Origin: Acidobacteriota bacterium
Lineage (GTDB): Bacteria > Acidobacteriota > Terriglobia > Bryobacterales > Bryobacteraceae
DNA length: 64,000 nucleotides
Assembly (NCBI GenBank): GCA_014584705.1
Contig: JACTMJ010000006.1
Span: forward strand, 62,001 to 126,000
Direction of reading: 5' to 3'
Shown here in pieces: positions 35,832-44,746 of this stretch (its first letter is position 1; each line of letters begins with the position of its first letter). Both the position numbers and the translations under genes were made by a program. The notes below the pieces were generated by a model that made no database searches, was not told the DNA's origin, and saw nothing but the letters and a program-made list of their open reading frames with translations.

Positions 35832-36431
35832 TCATGCTCCCGACACTCCGCCTCGAATATCCAGTCCCTCGCCGCCGGCTTTCTCGAACGCCTTCAGGAC
35901 GCGCTGCCTGGCCCGGAACAACCGGACCTTGAGCGCATTTTCGTTGACGTCGTATATCTCCTGCAACTCGCGGAGCGATCGCCCTTCCACTTCCTTCAAG
36001 GTCAGCAGGATGCGGTCTTCATCCGATACCTGGCTGAACAGCCACTCCATCAAATCGCGGATCGCTTTTCGACGCCGGTCTTCCTGGTATTGATCCGTGC
36101 CCGCGTCCGCGTCGGCAAGAAGCATCATCTCTTCGCTAAAATCCGCCACCGGATAATCCGCCCGCCGCTTGCCGCGGCGCAGGTAATCGTAACTGGCGTT
36201 GATCGTGAGCCGGTAGAGCCATGGCTCAAACACTTCCGGCGTCCGCAACTGCTTCAGCGAAAAATAAAGCCGCACGAACACTTCCTGTGCGACATCCTCG
36301 ACATCCTGGGGCCGATTGATGATACGCGCGATCGTGCCAAAGATCCTTTTCCGGTACGCTTGCAGAATGAGATTGAAGGCCGCATCGTCACCGCGCTGGG
36401 CCTTCTCGAGCGTTTCGCGCTCGATCAACAT
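35832..36431 (-). CDS. ECF-family RNA polymerase sigma factor
   Basis: 199 residues. Region 2 is clear (AFNLILQAYRKRIFGTIARI, then EDVAQEVFVRLYFSLKQL and the -10-recognition part EPWLYRLTINASYDYLRRGKRR), and region 4 has RILLTLKEVEGRSLRELQEI with the helix-turn-helix NENALKVRLFRARQRV. The ATG at 36431 has GGGAG seven bases upstream and removes a poorly conserved 32-residue extension seen in the longest frame. It probably controls its own operon, with the anti-sigma factor and Spy-like protein downstream, and may respond to envelope or metal stress. The gap of about 147 bases to the anti-sigma gene is longer than usual. Confidence 0.92.
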   Translation of the reverse strand: MLIERETLEKAQRGDDAAFNLILQAYRKRIFGTIARIINRPQDVEDVAQEVFVRLYFSLKQLRTPEVFEPWLYRLTINASYDYLRRGKRRADYPVADFSEEMMLLADADAGTDQYQEDRRRKAIRDLMEWLFSQVSDEDRILLTLKEVEGRSLRELQEIYDVNENALKVRLFRARQRVLKAFEKAGGEGLDIRGGVSGA

Positions 36432-36604
36432 CCCACACTCCCGGCAAATAGAAATGGCGACAATGGCTCCCGATTGGTTACCATGGGCGGCGCACAGGAA
36501 TGGGGGACCCGCGCCGGCGACTTGCACCGGCGGGGCGCGATTTCTGCATTCCTGGCACTAAAAACCGTCATTTCAATAGGTTAGAGCCGATTTCCGTCCT
36601 CATG

Positions 36605-36651
36605 CTAGACTAAAAACGCCAAACGTTGGCGTTTCTGTTTCCGTAGTCTAG
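36605..36651. promoter_or_regulatory. Nested palindrome before pcrA/uvrD
   Basis: A perfect 9-bp inverted repeat (AAACGCCAA at 36614-36622 with TTGGCGTTT at 36626-36634, three-base centre) lies inside a second 7-bp repeat (CTAGACT at 36605-36611 with AGTCTAG at 36645-36651). It ends seven bases before the helicase ATG, in the divergent space shared with the ECF sigma gene. It could be an operator or an RNA hairpin over the ribosome-binding region. It does not match the known SOS boxes of E. coli or Bacillus. Confidence 0.65.
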
Positions 36652-36658
36652 TTATCTC

Positions 36659-39280
36659 ATGGATTTTCTCACAGGCTTGAACCCGGAACAGCGGGATGCC
36701 GTCGCGCACGATCTGGGTCCGCTGCTTATCCTGGCGGGAGCGGGCAGCGGAAAGACCCGCGTCATCACCCACCGGATCGCTCATCTGATCTCCGCGCGGG
36801 GCGTCTCCCCGTATTCCATTCTCGCCGTTACCTTTACGAACAAAGCGGCAAGGGAGATGAAGGAGCGCGTCGAGCATATCCTTAGCGAGGCGTATCCGCA
36901 GGGGCTGCGCGGTCTCACGGTGAGCACCTTTCACTCCTTCTGCTCCCGTCTGCTTCGCGTGGACGGCGCCTCTCTCGGTGAGATTCGCCCCGGATTCACG
37001 CGCGAGTTCTCCATCTATGACGAGGATAACCAGCTTTCGCTGATGAAGAGCGTCCTGCGCAATCTGAATCTCGACGAGAAGGCGATGCCGCCGCGCAGCC
37101 TGCTCTCAGCAATCTCCACCGCCAAGAATAAGGCGCAGATGCCAGAGGACTGGTATAAGGCCGCCCGCGACCAACGCGGCGAGCGCATGGCCAAGATCTA
37201 TTCCGATTACCAGGACCGCCTGCAGCAGGCCAACGCCCTCGATTTCGACGACCTTCTCCTCGAATCCGTGCGCCTTTTAAGCCATGACCGGGCGCTGCGG
37301 CAGCGACTGAGTGAGCGCTATCGCTACCTCATGATCGACGAGTATCAGGATACCAACCACACCCAGTATGAGCTGATGCAACTGCTTGCCTCCAGCCACG
37401 ATAACGTCGCGGTGGTTGGTGACGAAGACCAATCGATTTACTCCTGGCGAGGCGCGGATATCCGCAACATCCTCGATTTTGAACGGGATTACCCGAACGC
37501 GCTGGTGATCCGTCTGGAACAGAACTACCGCTCCACCCGGAACATCCTGGAATCGGCCAGCCGCGTGGTCGCCAACAACGTGGAACGGAAAGGCAAGTGG
37601 CTCTGGACCGACGCGCAGGAAGGCGCCAAGGTGGGAGTCTACCAGGCGCAGGACTCCGACCACGAGGCGATGTTCATTGCGGACACGATTGAACGCGAGA
37701 TTCTGCGCGATCCGCAAACGCGGGTGGCGGTGCTCTATCGAACGAACGCACAATCCCGCCCGATTGAAGAAGCGCTGCGCAGGCGAGGCCGCAAGTACAT
37801 CGTCATCGGCGGCTTCAGTTTCTATCAGCGGGCGGAGATCCGGGACATCCTCGCGTACCTGCGCCTGATCCGCAGTCCAGAGGACTCGATGAGCCTGATC
37901 CGCATCCTCAACGTCCCGGCCCGCGGGATCGGCAAGAGCACGGCGGAACAAATTGAGCAGTATTCGACGAAAGCGCGGATCGGCTACCTGCCCGGCCTTG
38001 CCAGGATGCTTGACGAGAAGCTGCTGCCGATGCGAGCGCACGCCGCCGTTTCCGGCTTCTACAAGATGATGCAAGGCTTCCGCGAGTTCGCCGGGCTCGA
38101 CCACGCGGGAGAGGCGAGCGCGGCGGAAGGCGAGCTGCGCGCGCAGCCTTCCATCACGCAACTGCTGGACCGGGTTCTGGAAGAAACCGGGTATGCGCGG
38201 ATGCTCGAAGCCGAGGGGACGCTCGAAGCAGAGGGGCGCATCGAGAACCTGCAGGAACTCCGCAGCGCCGCGCTCGAAGCCGACGTTCGCGGGGAAACGC
38301 TGGGCGACTTTCTCGACAATGCCTCTCTGGTGGCGGCGTCGGACGATCTGGACGAAAGCGTCCAGGTCTCCATGCTCACCGTGCATAACGCCAAGGGGTT
38401 GGAGTTCCCGGTAGTGATCATGGCCGGGATGGAAGAAAAGCTCTTTCCGCACAGCCGTTCGATTGACTCAATGGCGATGATGGAGGAGGAACGCCGGCTC
38501 TGCTATGTGGGAATGACGCGCGCCCAGAAAAAGCTCTACCTCACGCATGCCCGCTTCCGGCGTCGTTTTGGAGGCGGTGTGCAGGAGCCCTGCATACGGA
38601 GCCGCTTTCTGGGCGAGCTTCCCGCCGAGTTGGTGGAAAAACTGGACCACGAAGACGAATCGCAGATCGATCTCTGGGCGGACCGCAGCATGGTGCGGGA
38701 AGCCGTCAAGAACACCGCCTATTCGGGCAAGAGCCACAATTCGATTGAAAATATTCGCGGCTTTTTTGGAAGCCGCACCCCCAAAGCCGGATCGGAATCT
38801 GGCGGCCAGGCACACCCGCCGGACGAGGTTCCCAGCATTCCGCTGGATGCGCCCGTCCCCGCAAGAGAGCGGATGGGAACGCCGGGATCCCGTTCGGCGT
38901 TGCCACCCGCAATCGGCGATTCCCCGAAACGCGCGAATTCCGGTTATCCTGGTAAAAGCGCGTCAAAACCGTCACAGGGTCAGCTTTTTGGAGCTTCCGC
39001 ACCGCCGGTGACTCCCAAAGCAGCCCCGCCGGAGCCCCGGACCGCTGGGAAATCCGAATCGCGCCTTGTCGGTGCGCCCGCGGTTTCGTCCGCGGCAATG
39101 CCCGCGGAGCGCGACAGCCGATTCCGCACCGGCTCTTCGGTCGTTCATCCCCGCTACGGAAGGGGGACGATTGTCCGGCGGGAAGGCGAGGGCGAGAACG
39201 CCAAGATTACGATCAGTTTTCCGGGGCACGGCCTCAAGAAACTGGTGGAAAAATTTGCAGGATTGAAGGTCGCAAAATGA
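36659..39280 (+). CDS. pcrA: ATP-dependent DNA helicase PcrA/UvrD
   Basis: An 873-residue superfamily 1A helicase for repair and replication-fork restart. Walker A is AGAGSGKT at about 27-34, motif Ia is ILAVTFTNKAAREMKER, Walker B is YLMIDEYQDTNHTQ, motif III is VVGDEDQSIYSWRGADI, and the helicase motifs VSMLTVHNAKGLEFPVVIM and EEERRLCYVGMTRAQK follow. The C-terminal 200 residues hold a Pro/Gly/Ser linker and a Tudor-like domain (VVHPRYGRGTIVRREGEGENAKITISF) that binds RNA polymerase in relatives. The start ATG lies just after a nested palindrome. Its stop overlaps the start of the next small gene (ATGA). Confidence 0.95.
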   Translation: MDFLTGLNPEQRDAVAHDLGPLLILAGAGSGKTRVITHRIAHLISARGVSPYSILAVTFTNKAAREMKERVEHILSEAYPQGLRGLTVSTFHSFCSRLLRVDGASLGEIRPGFTREFSIYDEDNQLSLMKSVLRNLNLDEKAMPPRSLLSAISTAKNKAQMPEDWYKAARDQRGERMAKIYSDYQDRLQQANALDFDDLLLESVRLLSHDRALRQRLSERYRYLMIDEYQDTNHTQYELMQLLASSHDNVAVVGDEDQSIYSWRGADIRNILDFERDYPNALVIRLEQNYRSTRNILESASRVVANNVERKGKWLWTDAQEGAKVGVYQAQDSDHEAMFIADTIEREILRDPQTRVAVLYRTNAQSRPIEEALRRRGRKYIVIGGFSFYQRAEIRDILAYLRLIRSPEDSMSLIRILNVPARGIGKSTAEQIEQYSTKARIGYLPGLARMLDEKLLPMRAHAAVSGFYKMMQGFREFAGLDHAGEASAAEGELRAQPSITQLLDRVLEETGYARMLEAEGTLEAEGRIENLQELRSAALEADVRGETLGDFLDNASLVAASDDLDESVQVSMLTVHNAKGLEFPVVIMAGMEEKLFPHSRSIDSMAMMEEERRLCYVGMTRAQKKLYLTHARFRRRFGGGVQEPCIRSRFLGELPAELVEKLDHEDESQIDLWADRSMVREAVKNTAYSGKSHNSIENIRGFFGSRTPKAGSESGGQAHPPDEVPSIPLDAPVPARERMGTPGSRSALPPAIGDSPKRANSGYPGKSASKPSQGQLFGASAPPVTPKAAPPEPRTAGKSESRLVGAPAVSSAAMPAERDSRFRTGSSVVHPRYGRGTIVRREGEGENAKITISFPGHGLKKLVEKFAGLKVAK

Positions 39281-39435
39281 ATACCAAGCATATTACGGAT
39301 CCCGCTGAGCGGAAACGGCTGAAGCGTGCCGCCCGGAAGAACGCGCCGCCCAAGGCGAAACGGCCGGAGGGCGTGGACAGAGGATCTCTCAAGCGCACCG
39401 TCCGGAAGCGCGCCAAGGGCCAGACGAAGCGCTAG
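39277..39435 (+). CDS. Small Lys/Arg-rich protein
   Basis: 52 residues, begun at an ATG that overlaps the helicase stop by four bases (ATGA), so it is translationally coupled. About 40% of the residues are Lys or Arg, with two similar halves (KRLKRAARKNAPPKAK and SLKRTVRKRAKGQTK). The composition suggests nucleic-acid binding. It resembles no named family that I recognise; the coupling makes it likely to be expressed. It is too short to appear in routine gene calls. Confidence 0.65.
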   Translation: MNTKHITDPAERKRLKRAARKNAPPKAKRPEGVDRGSLKRTVRKRAKGQTKR

Positions 39436-39581
39436 CCGCACCGTCTCGCATCCCGGCGGCTCTCGCGGCGTTCCCGCAATCTTGCATCCGCCCGAGGGAT
39501 TCGTCTTTCGGAAGAGCGCGCACCCACTCAGCGGCGGGCGACACGATACGTCGCCCGCACTTCCTTCTCCGGGCAATCCCA

Positions 39582-41081
39582 GTGAACAGCCTATTTCGCA
39601 CCAAGAGCATTCAGGAGCTGATCGCTGCCTCGGAAGAGCCTCACGCGCGGCTGGCCAAGTCGCTCGGCCCGTGGAGCCTGATTGCCCTCGGCCTCGGCGC
39701 CGTGATCGGCTCCGGCATTTTCGTCCTTTCCGGGACGGCCGCGGCGGGGGAGACGATGAACTTCAACTCCGTGCTGCATGCGCCGGTGCTGGACTTGCTG
39801 CTCTACGGACCCGATGCCGTCTCCACGATCGGGCGGCCTGGCGCCGGCCCGGCCATCTCTCTCTCCTTTCTGCTCACCGCCATCGTTTGTGCGTTTTCCG
39901 CACTATGCTTTGCCGAACTGGCGTCGATGATTCCCGTATCCGGAAGCGCCTACACGTACTCCTACGCCACGCTCGGCGAGATCGTCGCCTGGATTATCGG
40001 GTGGGACCTGATTCTTGAGTACGCCGTCTCCAATATGGCGGTGGCGGTGGGTTTTTCCGCGTATCTTGCGGACGTGTTTGACAGCGTCTTCGGCGTCACG
40101 CTTCCCATGGAACTCACCACGCCCCCGTTCGCGAGCGGGACGGCTACCGGGGCCTGGTTCAACCTGCCCGCTTTCCTCGTGCTGATGGTGCTCACGTGGC
40201 TGCTGGTGCGGGGTGTGCGCGAGAGCGCCCGCACGAACAACATCATGGTGGCGATCAAAGTGGGGGCCGTGCTGGTGTTCATTTTCGGCGCGGTGGACGC
40301 CGTGAACCCCTCGAATTGGTCGCCCTATATGCCCAACGGCTTCACCGGAGTCATCACCGGAGCGGCCATCGTCTTCTTCACTTACATCGGTTTCGACAGT
40401 GTTTCCACGGCTTCCGAAGAGTGTACGAACCCCAAACGCGACGTGCCCATCGGCATCATTGGAACGCTGCTGATCTGCACGGTGCTCTATGTGGGCGTGG
40501 CGGCGGTGCTGACGGGAATTGTGGACTGGCGCACGCTATCGAACGCCGCGCCCGTCGCGAACGCGCTCAAAGACCTGGGCTATCACAACGTGCGGCGGAT
40601 TGTGAGCATCGGCGCGTTGATTGGAATGATTTCCTCGCTCCTCGTCTTTCAATACGGCCAGGCGCGGGTCTGGTTTGCCATGTCCCGCGACCGGTTGATG
40701 CCGGGAGCGTTTTCGCGCGTCCACGCCAAATACAAGACACCGCACATCAGCACGTGGGTGGCGGGTCTTTTTGTGGGGATTCCGGCGGGAATCTGGGATA
40801 TCGGCACGTTTGCGGATTTGTCCAGTATCGGCACGCTGTTCGCGTTCGTGCTCGTGGCCGCCGGCGTGCTGGTGCTTCGCAAGCGAGATCCGGACCGTCC
40901 GCGACGCTTCCGCGTACCGTTTTCCCCGGTGGTACCAATCCTTTCGATCCTCACCTGCCTCATTCTCATGATGGGACTTCCCCTTGAGGCGTGGCTGCGC
41001 TTCGTGATCTGGCTCGTGATCGGCCTGGTGATCTATTTTGTCTGGGGCCGAAAACGCGCCGACGCCACCTTCCCGGCCTAA
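39582..41081 (+). CDS. APC-family amino acid permease (CAT-like)
   Basis: 499 residues with about 12 to 14 transmembrane helices. The first helix carries the APC signature ALGLGAVIGSGIFVLSGTAA with the substrate-binding GSGIF. YAELASMIPVSGSAYTYSYATLG-like and FFTYIGFDSVSTASEECTNPKRDVPIGI segments are hallmarks of the cationic amino acid transporter branch. The start is GTG at 39582. The substrate within amino acids or polyamines cannot be set. It stands alone in orientation with pcrA upstream and fliM downstream. Confidence 0.93.
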   Translation: MNSLFRTKSIQELIAASEEPHARLAKSLGPWSLIALGLGAVIGSGIFVLSGTAAAGETMNFNSVLHAPVLDLLLYGPDAVSTIGRPGAGPAISLSFLLTAIVCAFSALCFAELASMIPVSGSAYTYSYATLGEIVAWIIGWDLILEYAVSNMAVAVGFSAYLADVFDSVFGVTLPMELTTPPFASGTATGAWFNLPAFLVLMVLTWLLVRGVRESARTNNIMVAIKVGAVLVFIFGAVDAVNPSNWSPYMPNGFTGVITGAAIVFFTYIGFDSVSTASEECTNPKRDVPIGIIGTLLICTVLYVGVAAVLTGIVDWRTLSNAAPVANALKDLGYHNVRRIVSIGALIGMISSLLVFQYGQARVWFAMSRDRLMPGAFSRVHAKYKTPHISTWVAGLFVGIPAGIWDIGTFADLSSIGTLFAFVLVAAGVLVLRKRDPDRPRRFRVPFSPVVPILSILTCLILMMGLPLEAWLRFVIWLVIGLVIYFVWGRKRADATFPA

Positions 41082-41193
41082 CGCCAGCCCATCCGCACCC
41101 CGGAACCAAACCGCGGAAAGACAATGGACGGCAGACGGCTCTAAAGAGCGGCACGCATACTGCCGATTGAGCGCTTTTGGAGAACTCACGCCC

Positions 41194-42267
41194 ATGGCGC
41201 AGAACCGTGTCCTTTCGCAAGACGAGATCGACCACGTCTTCAAGAAGATGGCAAAGGGTGCCGGGAGCGGCGGCAATGCTCCGGTGGTGGCGTCCACCTA
41301 TGATTTCCGCCAACCCGATCGGATCCCCAAAGATCAGCTCCGCGAGATTCACCTGTTGCACGAGAACTTCTGCCGCAATCTCGCGAGTAGCCTCTCGGCG
41401 TATCTGCGCGCCTATGTCATGGTGAATCTGGTTTCGGTGCTGCAACTTAGCTATGCGGAGTTCATCCAGTGCTTCCCTTCCCCCACGTGTCTGGCCGTGC
41501 TTTCCCTGCGCCCTTTCGAAGGCAAGGGCATCCTGGAGTTCAACCCGACGCTCGCCTTCCCCATCATTGAGATTCTGCTGGGCGGGCCCGGCACCGCGGC
41601 GCAGACGCTGAAACGGGAGATCACCGAGATCGAGCAATCCGTGCTGGACGGGGCGCTCCGCATCATCCTCCGCGACCTGCGCGAAGCCTGGACGAGCGTC
41701 GCCAATTTCGATCTCAAGATGGAAAGTCTGGAGACCGAGCCGCAACTGGTGCAGACGCTGTCGCCGAACGAACCCGTCGTGGCGGTGGGCGTTGAAGTGA
41801 AGATCGGCAACAACACGGGGATGCTCAACTTCGGGGTTCCCGCCATCATCATTAAGATGCTGCGCCAGAAGTTCGATCAGCGCTGGAGCGTGCGCAAGAG
41901 CGAGCCAACCGGCGAGGAAGTGATGCGGATGGCGACGCTCGCCACCGCCTCGCCGATGAACGTCCGCGCGCAACTCCAGGGCCCCACCATCTCGGTTCGC
42001 AATATCCTCAAGATGCAAGTGGGCGACGTGATCGCGTTCGACTACCCGGCCTCCCGCCCGATTGAAGTGCTGCTCAACGGAAAGCCGAAGTTTGAGGCGC
42101 ACCTCGCCACGGCGGGCAAGAAGAAGGCGGTGCGGCTTGTCAGCGACGCGATGCGCCCCAAGGCAAACTCGCTGCCGAAGCCCGCGCCCGTCGCGGGCAT
42201 GCCCGCGGGAGGCGCGGCCACGCCGCCCCAAGCCGCCGCAACCAGGCCCGTTCAGTCCGAACCCTGA
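41194..42267 (+). CDS. fliM: Flagellar motor switch protein FliM
   Basis: 357 residues. The N-terminal LSQDEIDHVFKKM is the CheY-P-binding segment, a linker leads to the middle CheC-like domain (DFRQPDRIPKDQLREIHLLHENFCRNL, FNPTLAFPIIEILLGGPG), and the C-terminal SpoA domain (LQGPTISVRNILKMQVGDVIAF) binds FliN and FliG. A Pro/Ala-rich tail of about 30 residues ends the protein. No other flagellar gene is in the window, which is unusual for fliM. The ATG at 41194 gives the family start; earlier frames lack support. Confidence 0.93.
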   Translation: MAQNRVLSQDEIDHVFKKMAKGAGSGGNAPVVASTYDFRQPDRIPKDQLREIHLLHENFCRNLASSLSAYLRAYVMVNLVSVLQLSYAEFIQCFPSPTCLAVLSLRPFEGKGILEFNPTLAFPIIEILLGGPGTAAQTLKREITEIEQSVLDGALRIILRDLREAWTSVANFDLKMESLETEPQLVQTLSPNEPVVAVGVEVKIGNNTGMLNFGVPAIIIKMLRQKFDQRWSVRKSEPTGEEVMRMATLATASPMNVRAQLQGPTISVRNILKMQVGDVIAFDYPASRPIEVLLNGKPKFEAHLATAGKKKAVRLVSDAMRPKANSLPKPAPVAGMPAGGAATPPQAAATRPVQSEP

Positions 42268-42291
42268 CCGGATAAGAGGAACCGTGCCGCC

Positions 42292-43632
42292 CTACGAATG
42301 GGCCTGCTTGATCCCCGCGGGATCCCAGTAAAGGATGCTCTTCTTGTAGTAGCTTTCATTGCAAAGCAGCGCGGGCCCGGCCGCCCGGAAGCCGAACTCG
42401 GCATCCTCCACCACCGGTTTGCGCGTCCGCACGGCGTTCATGAACGCCTCATGGTGGGCAATGTGCGCGCTATACCCCTCGGAGGCCTTGAAATCGCTAT
42501 TCTCCACCACGCGGCCCCGGTTCTTCTGCACCATTTCCGGATATTTCTCGTTGTATTCCTTCAGGAACGCTTCCTGCGTGGCTTTGGTGAACGTGCCGAT
42601 CGTGTATCCGGGCGCGCTCTCGTCCGGGGTGCGAACCATTTCCAGGGTGTCGTAGCTGGTGGTAAAGCTTCCCTCCGTGCCGGAGAAGCGGAAGCCGAAG
42701 CGCTCCTCGGGAATGCCGCTCTTGAAGTTCACACGCAGCGCGAGGTTAAAGGCCGGGTGCTCGGGCGAATCGGGGTAATCGAAAAGCGCCAGCATCACGT
42801 CCGGCACGTCGCGGCCGTCCTTCCAGTAGCGCAAGCCGCCCGTGGAGTAGACGCTCGTCGGACCCTTCGAGTTCGTGGCGAAGTGCAGCCCGCTGAGCAG
42901 GTGAACGTAGAGATCGCCGGCCAATCCGGTGCCGTAATCGTTGTAGTTGCGCCAGCGGAAGAATCGTGTGGCGTCAAAGGGGCGCTTGGGCGCGTTCCCC
43001 AGAAAACGATCCCAATCGACGGTTTCCGGGCTGGCATCGGGTGGCACGGTGTATTGCCAGGCGCCGGTGGCCGTATTCCGGTCGAGCCACGCCTCAACCA
43101 TCGTCAACTGGCCGATCTGGCCACTCTGGATGATCTCCCGGGCTTTCTTATAAATCGCGGAGCTGACGTACTGGCTGCCGACCTGCAAAATCTGTTTGCC
43201 GCGCCGCACTTCGTCCACCAGCCCCTTGCCTTCGCTGATCTTGTGGATCATCGGCTTCTGGAGATAGACGTCCTTCTTTGCCCGCAGCGCATCGGTGGCG
43301 ATAGGCACGTGCCAATGGTCCGGCGTCGCGATGATGACGGCGTCGACATCCGGCCGTGCCAGAATTTCCCGGTAGTCCCGCGTGGTAGCTATGCCCTCGC
43401 CAAACAACTCTTTCGCCCGCTCCAGTCGCCCGGTATAGAGATCGCAGACCGCCACCAATTCCACGCCGGGATCCTTGAGCGTGTTCCGGGTGTCGCCAAA
43501 TCCCATGCCGCCGATACCGATGGTGGCGATTTGCACGCGGTCGTTTGGCGAAACGCCGGATTGCGCAAAAGCGGGCAACGCGAGGCTGGCGCTGGCCGCG
43601 TTTCTCAGGAAGCGACGGCGTGACGGACGCAT
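42292..43632 (-). CDS. Tat-exported Gfo/Idh/MocA family oxidoreductase (second copy)
   Basis: 446 residues. The start ATG at 43632 has GGAG seven bases upstream and gives a twin-arginine signal (RPSRRRFLRNAASASLALP). The Rossmann motif IATIGIGGMGFGDTR and the family signature IIATPDHWHVPIATDAL followed by YLQKPMIH are present; the usual EKP is QKP here. The substrate domain contains VDWDRFLGNAPKRPFDATRFF, which parallels the paralogue at 4395-5768 (about the same length). Such secreted copies are thought to act on sugars or sugar acids in the periplasm; the substrate is unknown. It is convergent with fliM, 24 bases apart. Confidence 0.9.
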   Translation of the reverse strand: MRPSRRRFLRNAASASLALPAFAQSGVSPNDRVQIATIGIGGMGFGDTRNTLKDPGVELVAVCDLYTGRLERAKELFGEGIATTRDYREILARPDVDAVIIATPDHWHVPIATDALRAKKDVYLQKPMIHKISEGKGLVDEVRRGKQILQVGSQYVSSAIYKKAREIIQSGQIGQLTMVEAWLDRNTATGAWQYTVPPDASPETVDWDRFLGNAPKRPFDATRFFRWRNYNDYGTGLAGDLYVHLLSGLHFATNSKGPTSVYSTGGLRYWKDGRDVPDVMLALFDYPDSPEHPAFNLALRVNFKSGIPEERFGFRFSGTEGSFTTSYDTLEMVRTPDESAPGYTIGTFTKATQEAFLKEYNEKYPEMVQKNRGRVVENSDFKASEGYSAHIAHHEAFMNAVRTRKPVVEDAEFGFRAAGPALLCNESYYKKSILYWDPAGIKQAHS

Positions 43633-43813
43633 AAACACACTCCTACGGCGATTTCCATCGAGAATGCGCGATGGGCACTCTTATTCTATCCCGGCCGAGG
43701 CGAGTGTTCCATTCAGACGACGACGCAACCGCGGCCGCGGGGAAGTATACTGGCAGAACAACGTCCGGCCCATCCGGTGGGACGTTAACCTCTCTCCTGG
43801 AGAACATTCCCCT

Positions 43814-44329
43814 ATGACTGGCTCGAAGTCCGCGATCGGGTTGTCGATTCTTGTCCTGCTGGCCATTCTTCCCTGCACCGCCCAAAACAAGGCGCTCGCC
43901 GGGATTCATCGAGAATTCACGGCAGCAAAGACGTCCGTGCTCAAGGCGGCCAACAAGGCCCCGGAAGATATCTACGGCTTTCGCCCCACGCCGGAAGTCT
44001 TCACGCTTCGCCGCATGTTTCTTCATATCGCCGGCGCGTCCTACAGCATTTGCTCCAGTGCCGCCGGAAAGCCGGGAACCGCCCCCAAGGTGGATGTAAC
44101 CGCGGAGACCCCAAAAGCGGAGGTGATTGCGAAGCTCAATGGCGCGTTCGCCTACTGCGAGGATGTATTCGCAAATTCGAACGACGCCACGCTGGCGGAG
44201 ACCGTCCCCACGGCCAGCGGCCCGAGAGAGAAGAGTGCCTACTTCAGCCACTTGCTCGGCCACACCTTTCTGCACTATGGCAATGTGGTGACCTACATGC
44301 GGATCAAGGGCATGTCGCCCGGAGATTGA
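43814..44329 (+). CDS. Secreted DinB-like protein
   Basis: 171 residues with a signal peptide (GLSILVLLAILPCTAQ). The mature helical bundle carries the DinB/YfiT pattern: KAPEDIYGFRPTPEVFTLRRMFLHIAG, with a His on the second helix, and GHTFLHYGNVVTYMRIKGM with two more His on the last helix, which together can form a metal site. Bacillus DinB-fold enzymes are thiol transferases or hydrolases. Secreted versions are common in Acidobacteria, with unknown function. The ATG at 43814 has GGAG about 12 bases upstream. Confidence 0.85.
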   Translation: MTGSKSAIGLSILVLLAILPCTAQNKALAGIHREFTAAKTSVLKAANKAPEDIYGFRPTPEVFTLRRMFLHIAGASYSICSSAAGKPGTAPKVDVTAETPKAEVIAKLNGAFAYCEDVFANSNDATLAETVPTASGPREKSAYFSHLLGHTFLHYGNVVTYMRIKGMSPGD

Positions 44330-44533
44330 GGGGTTGGCGAAGCGAAGACCCGCGCGTGCGCGACGGTGTTTGCCCCGGTGCATGGAATGGTTCCGCGCAC
44401 GGGCAGACTGGCGAGAATTACCCCGTTCCGCCGAATACGTCTAAAACATTTGAGATCAATCGTGTACGTAAAATATCTTCTGTAATACATTGTTTCCATG
44501 GGAACTAATTGTACATTTCTCTAAAAAATTGTC

Positions 44534-44562
44534 TTGACGGATTACCCCTTTCGATTTAGGAT
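44534..44562 (+). promoter_or_regulatory. Sigma70-type promoter
   Basis: TTGACG (44534-44539) and TAGGAT (44557-44562) are separated by exactly 17 bases; an AT-rich stretch with many T and A runs lies just upstream. It is the best-looking housekeeping promoter in the window. Transcription would begin near 44569. Confidence 0.8.
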
Positions 44563-44597
44563 CGAGGCATCACTGAGGAAGGAGGTGGTCCAAGAAC

Positions 44598-44645
44598 ATG
44601 ACATCTGGTAGTAAACGAAGACCGCGGGAGGTGGCCGGAAGTTAG
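44598..44645 (+). CDS. 15-residue basic open frame in the small transcript
   Basis: ATG at 44598-44600 to TAG at 44643-44645 codes MTSGSKRRPREVAGS. The Shine-Dalgarno-like GGAGGT ends 11 bases upstream, a slightly long spacing. It sits directly in a promoted transcript, which makes translation plausible. No homologue is known to me. It is listed because its position is hard to explain as chance; conservation in relatives would decide it. Confidence 0.4.
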   Translation: MTSGSKRRPREVAGS

Positions 44646-44746
44646 GGCTACCGTGCGCACTGTCGTTGGTTTCCTGCAGTGGGGAGACTGTTGCTCCTTT
44701 AGAACGGACATCAACCGCGGTTATACGGCCTAGACTACCTACGGCG

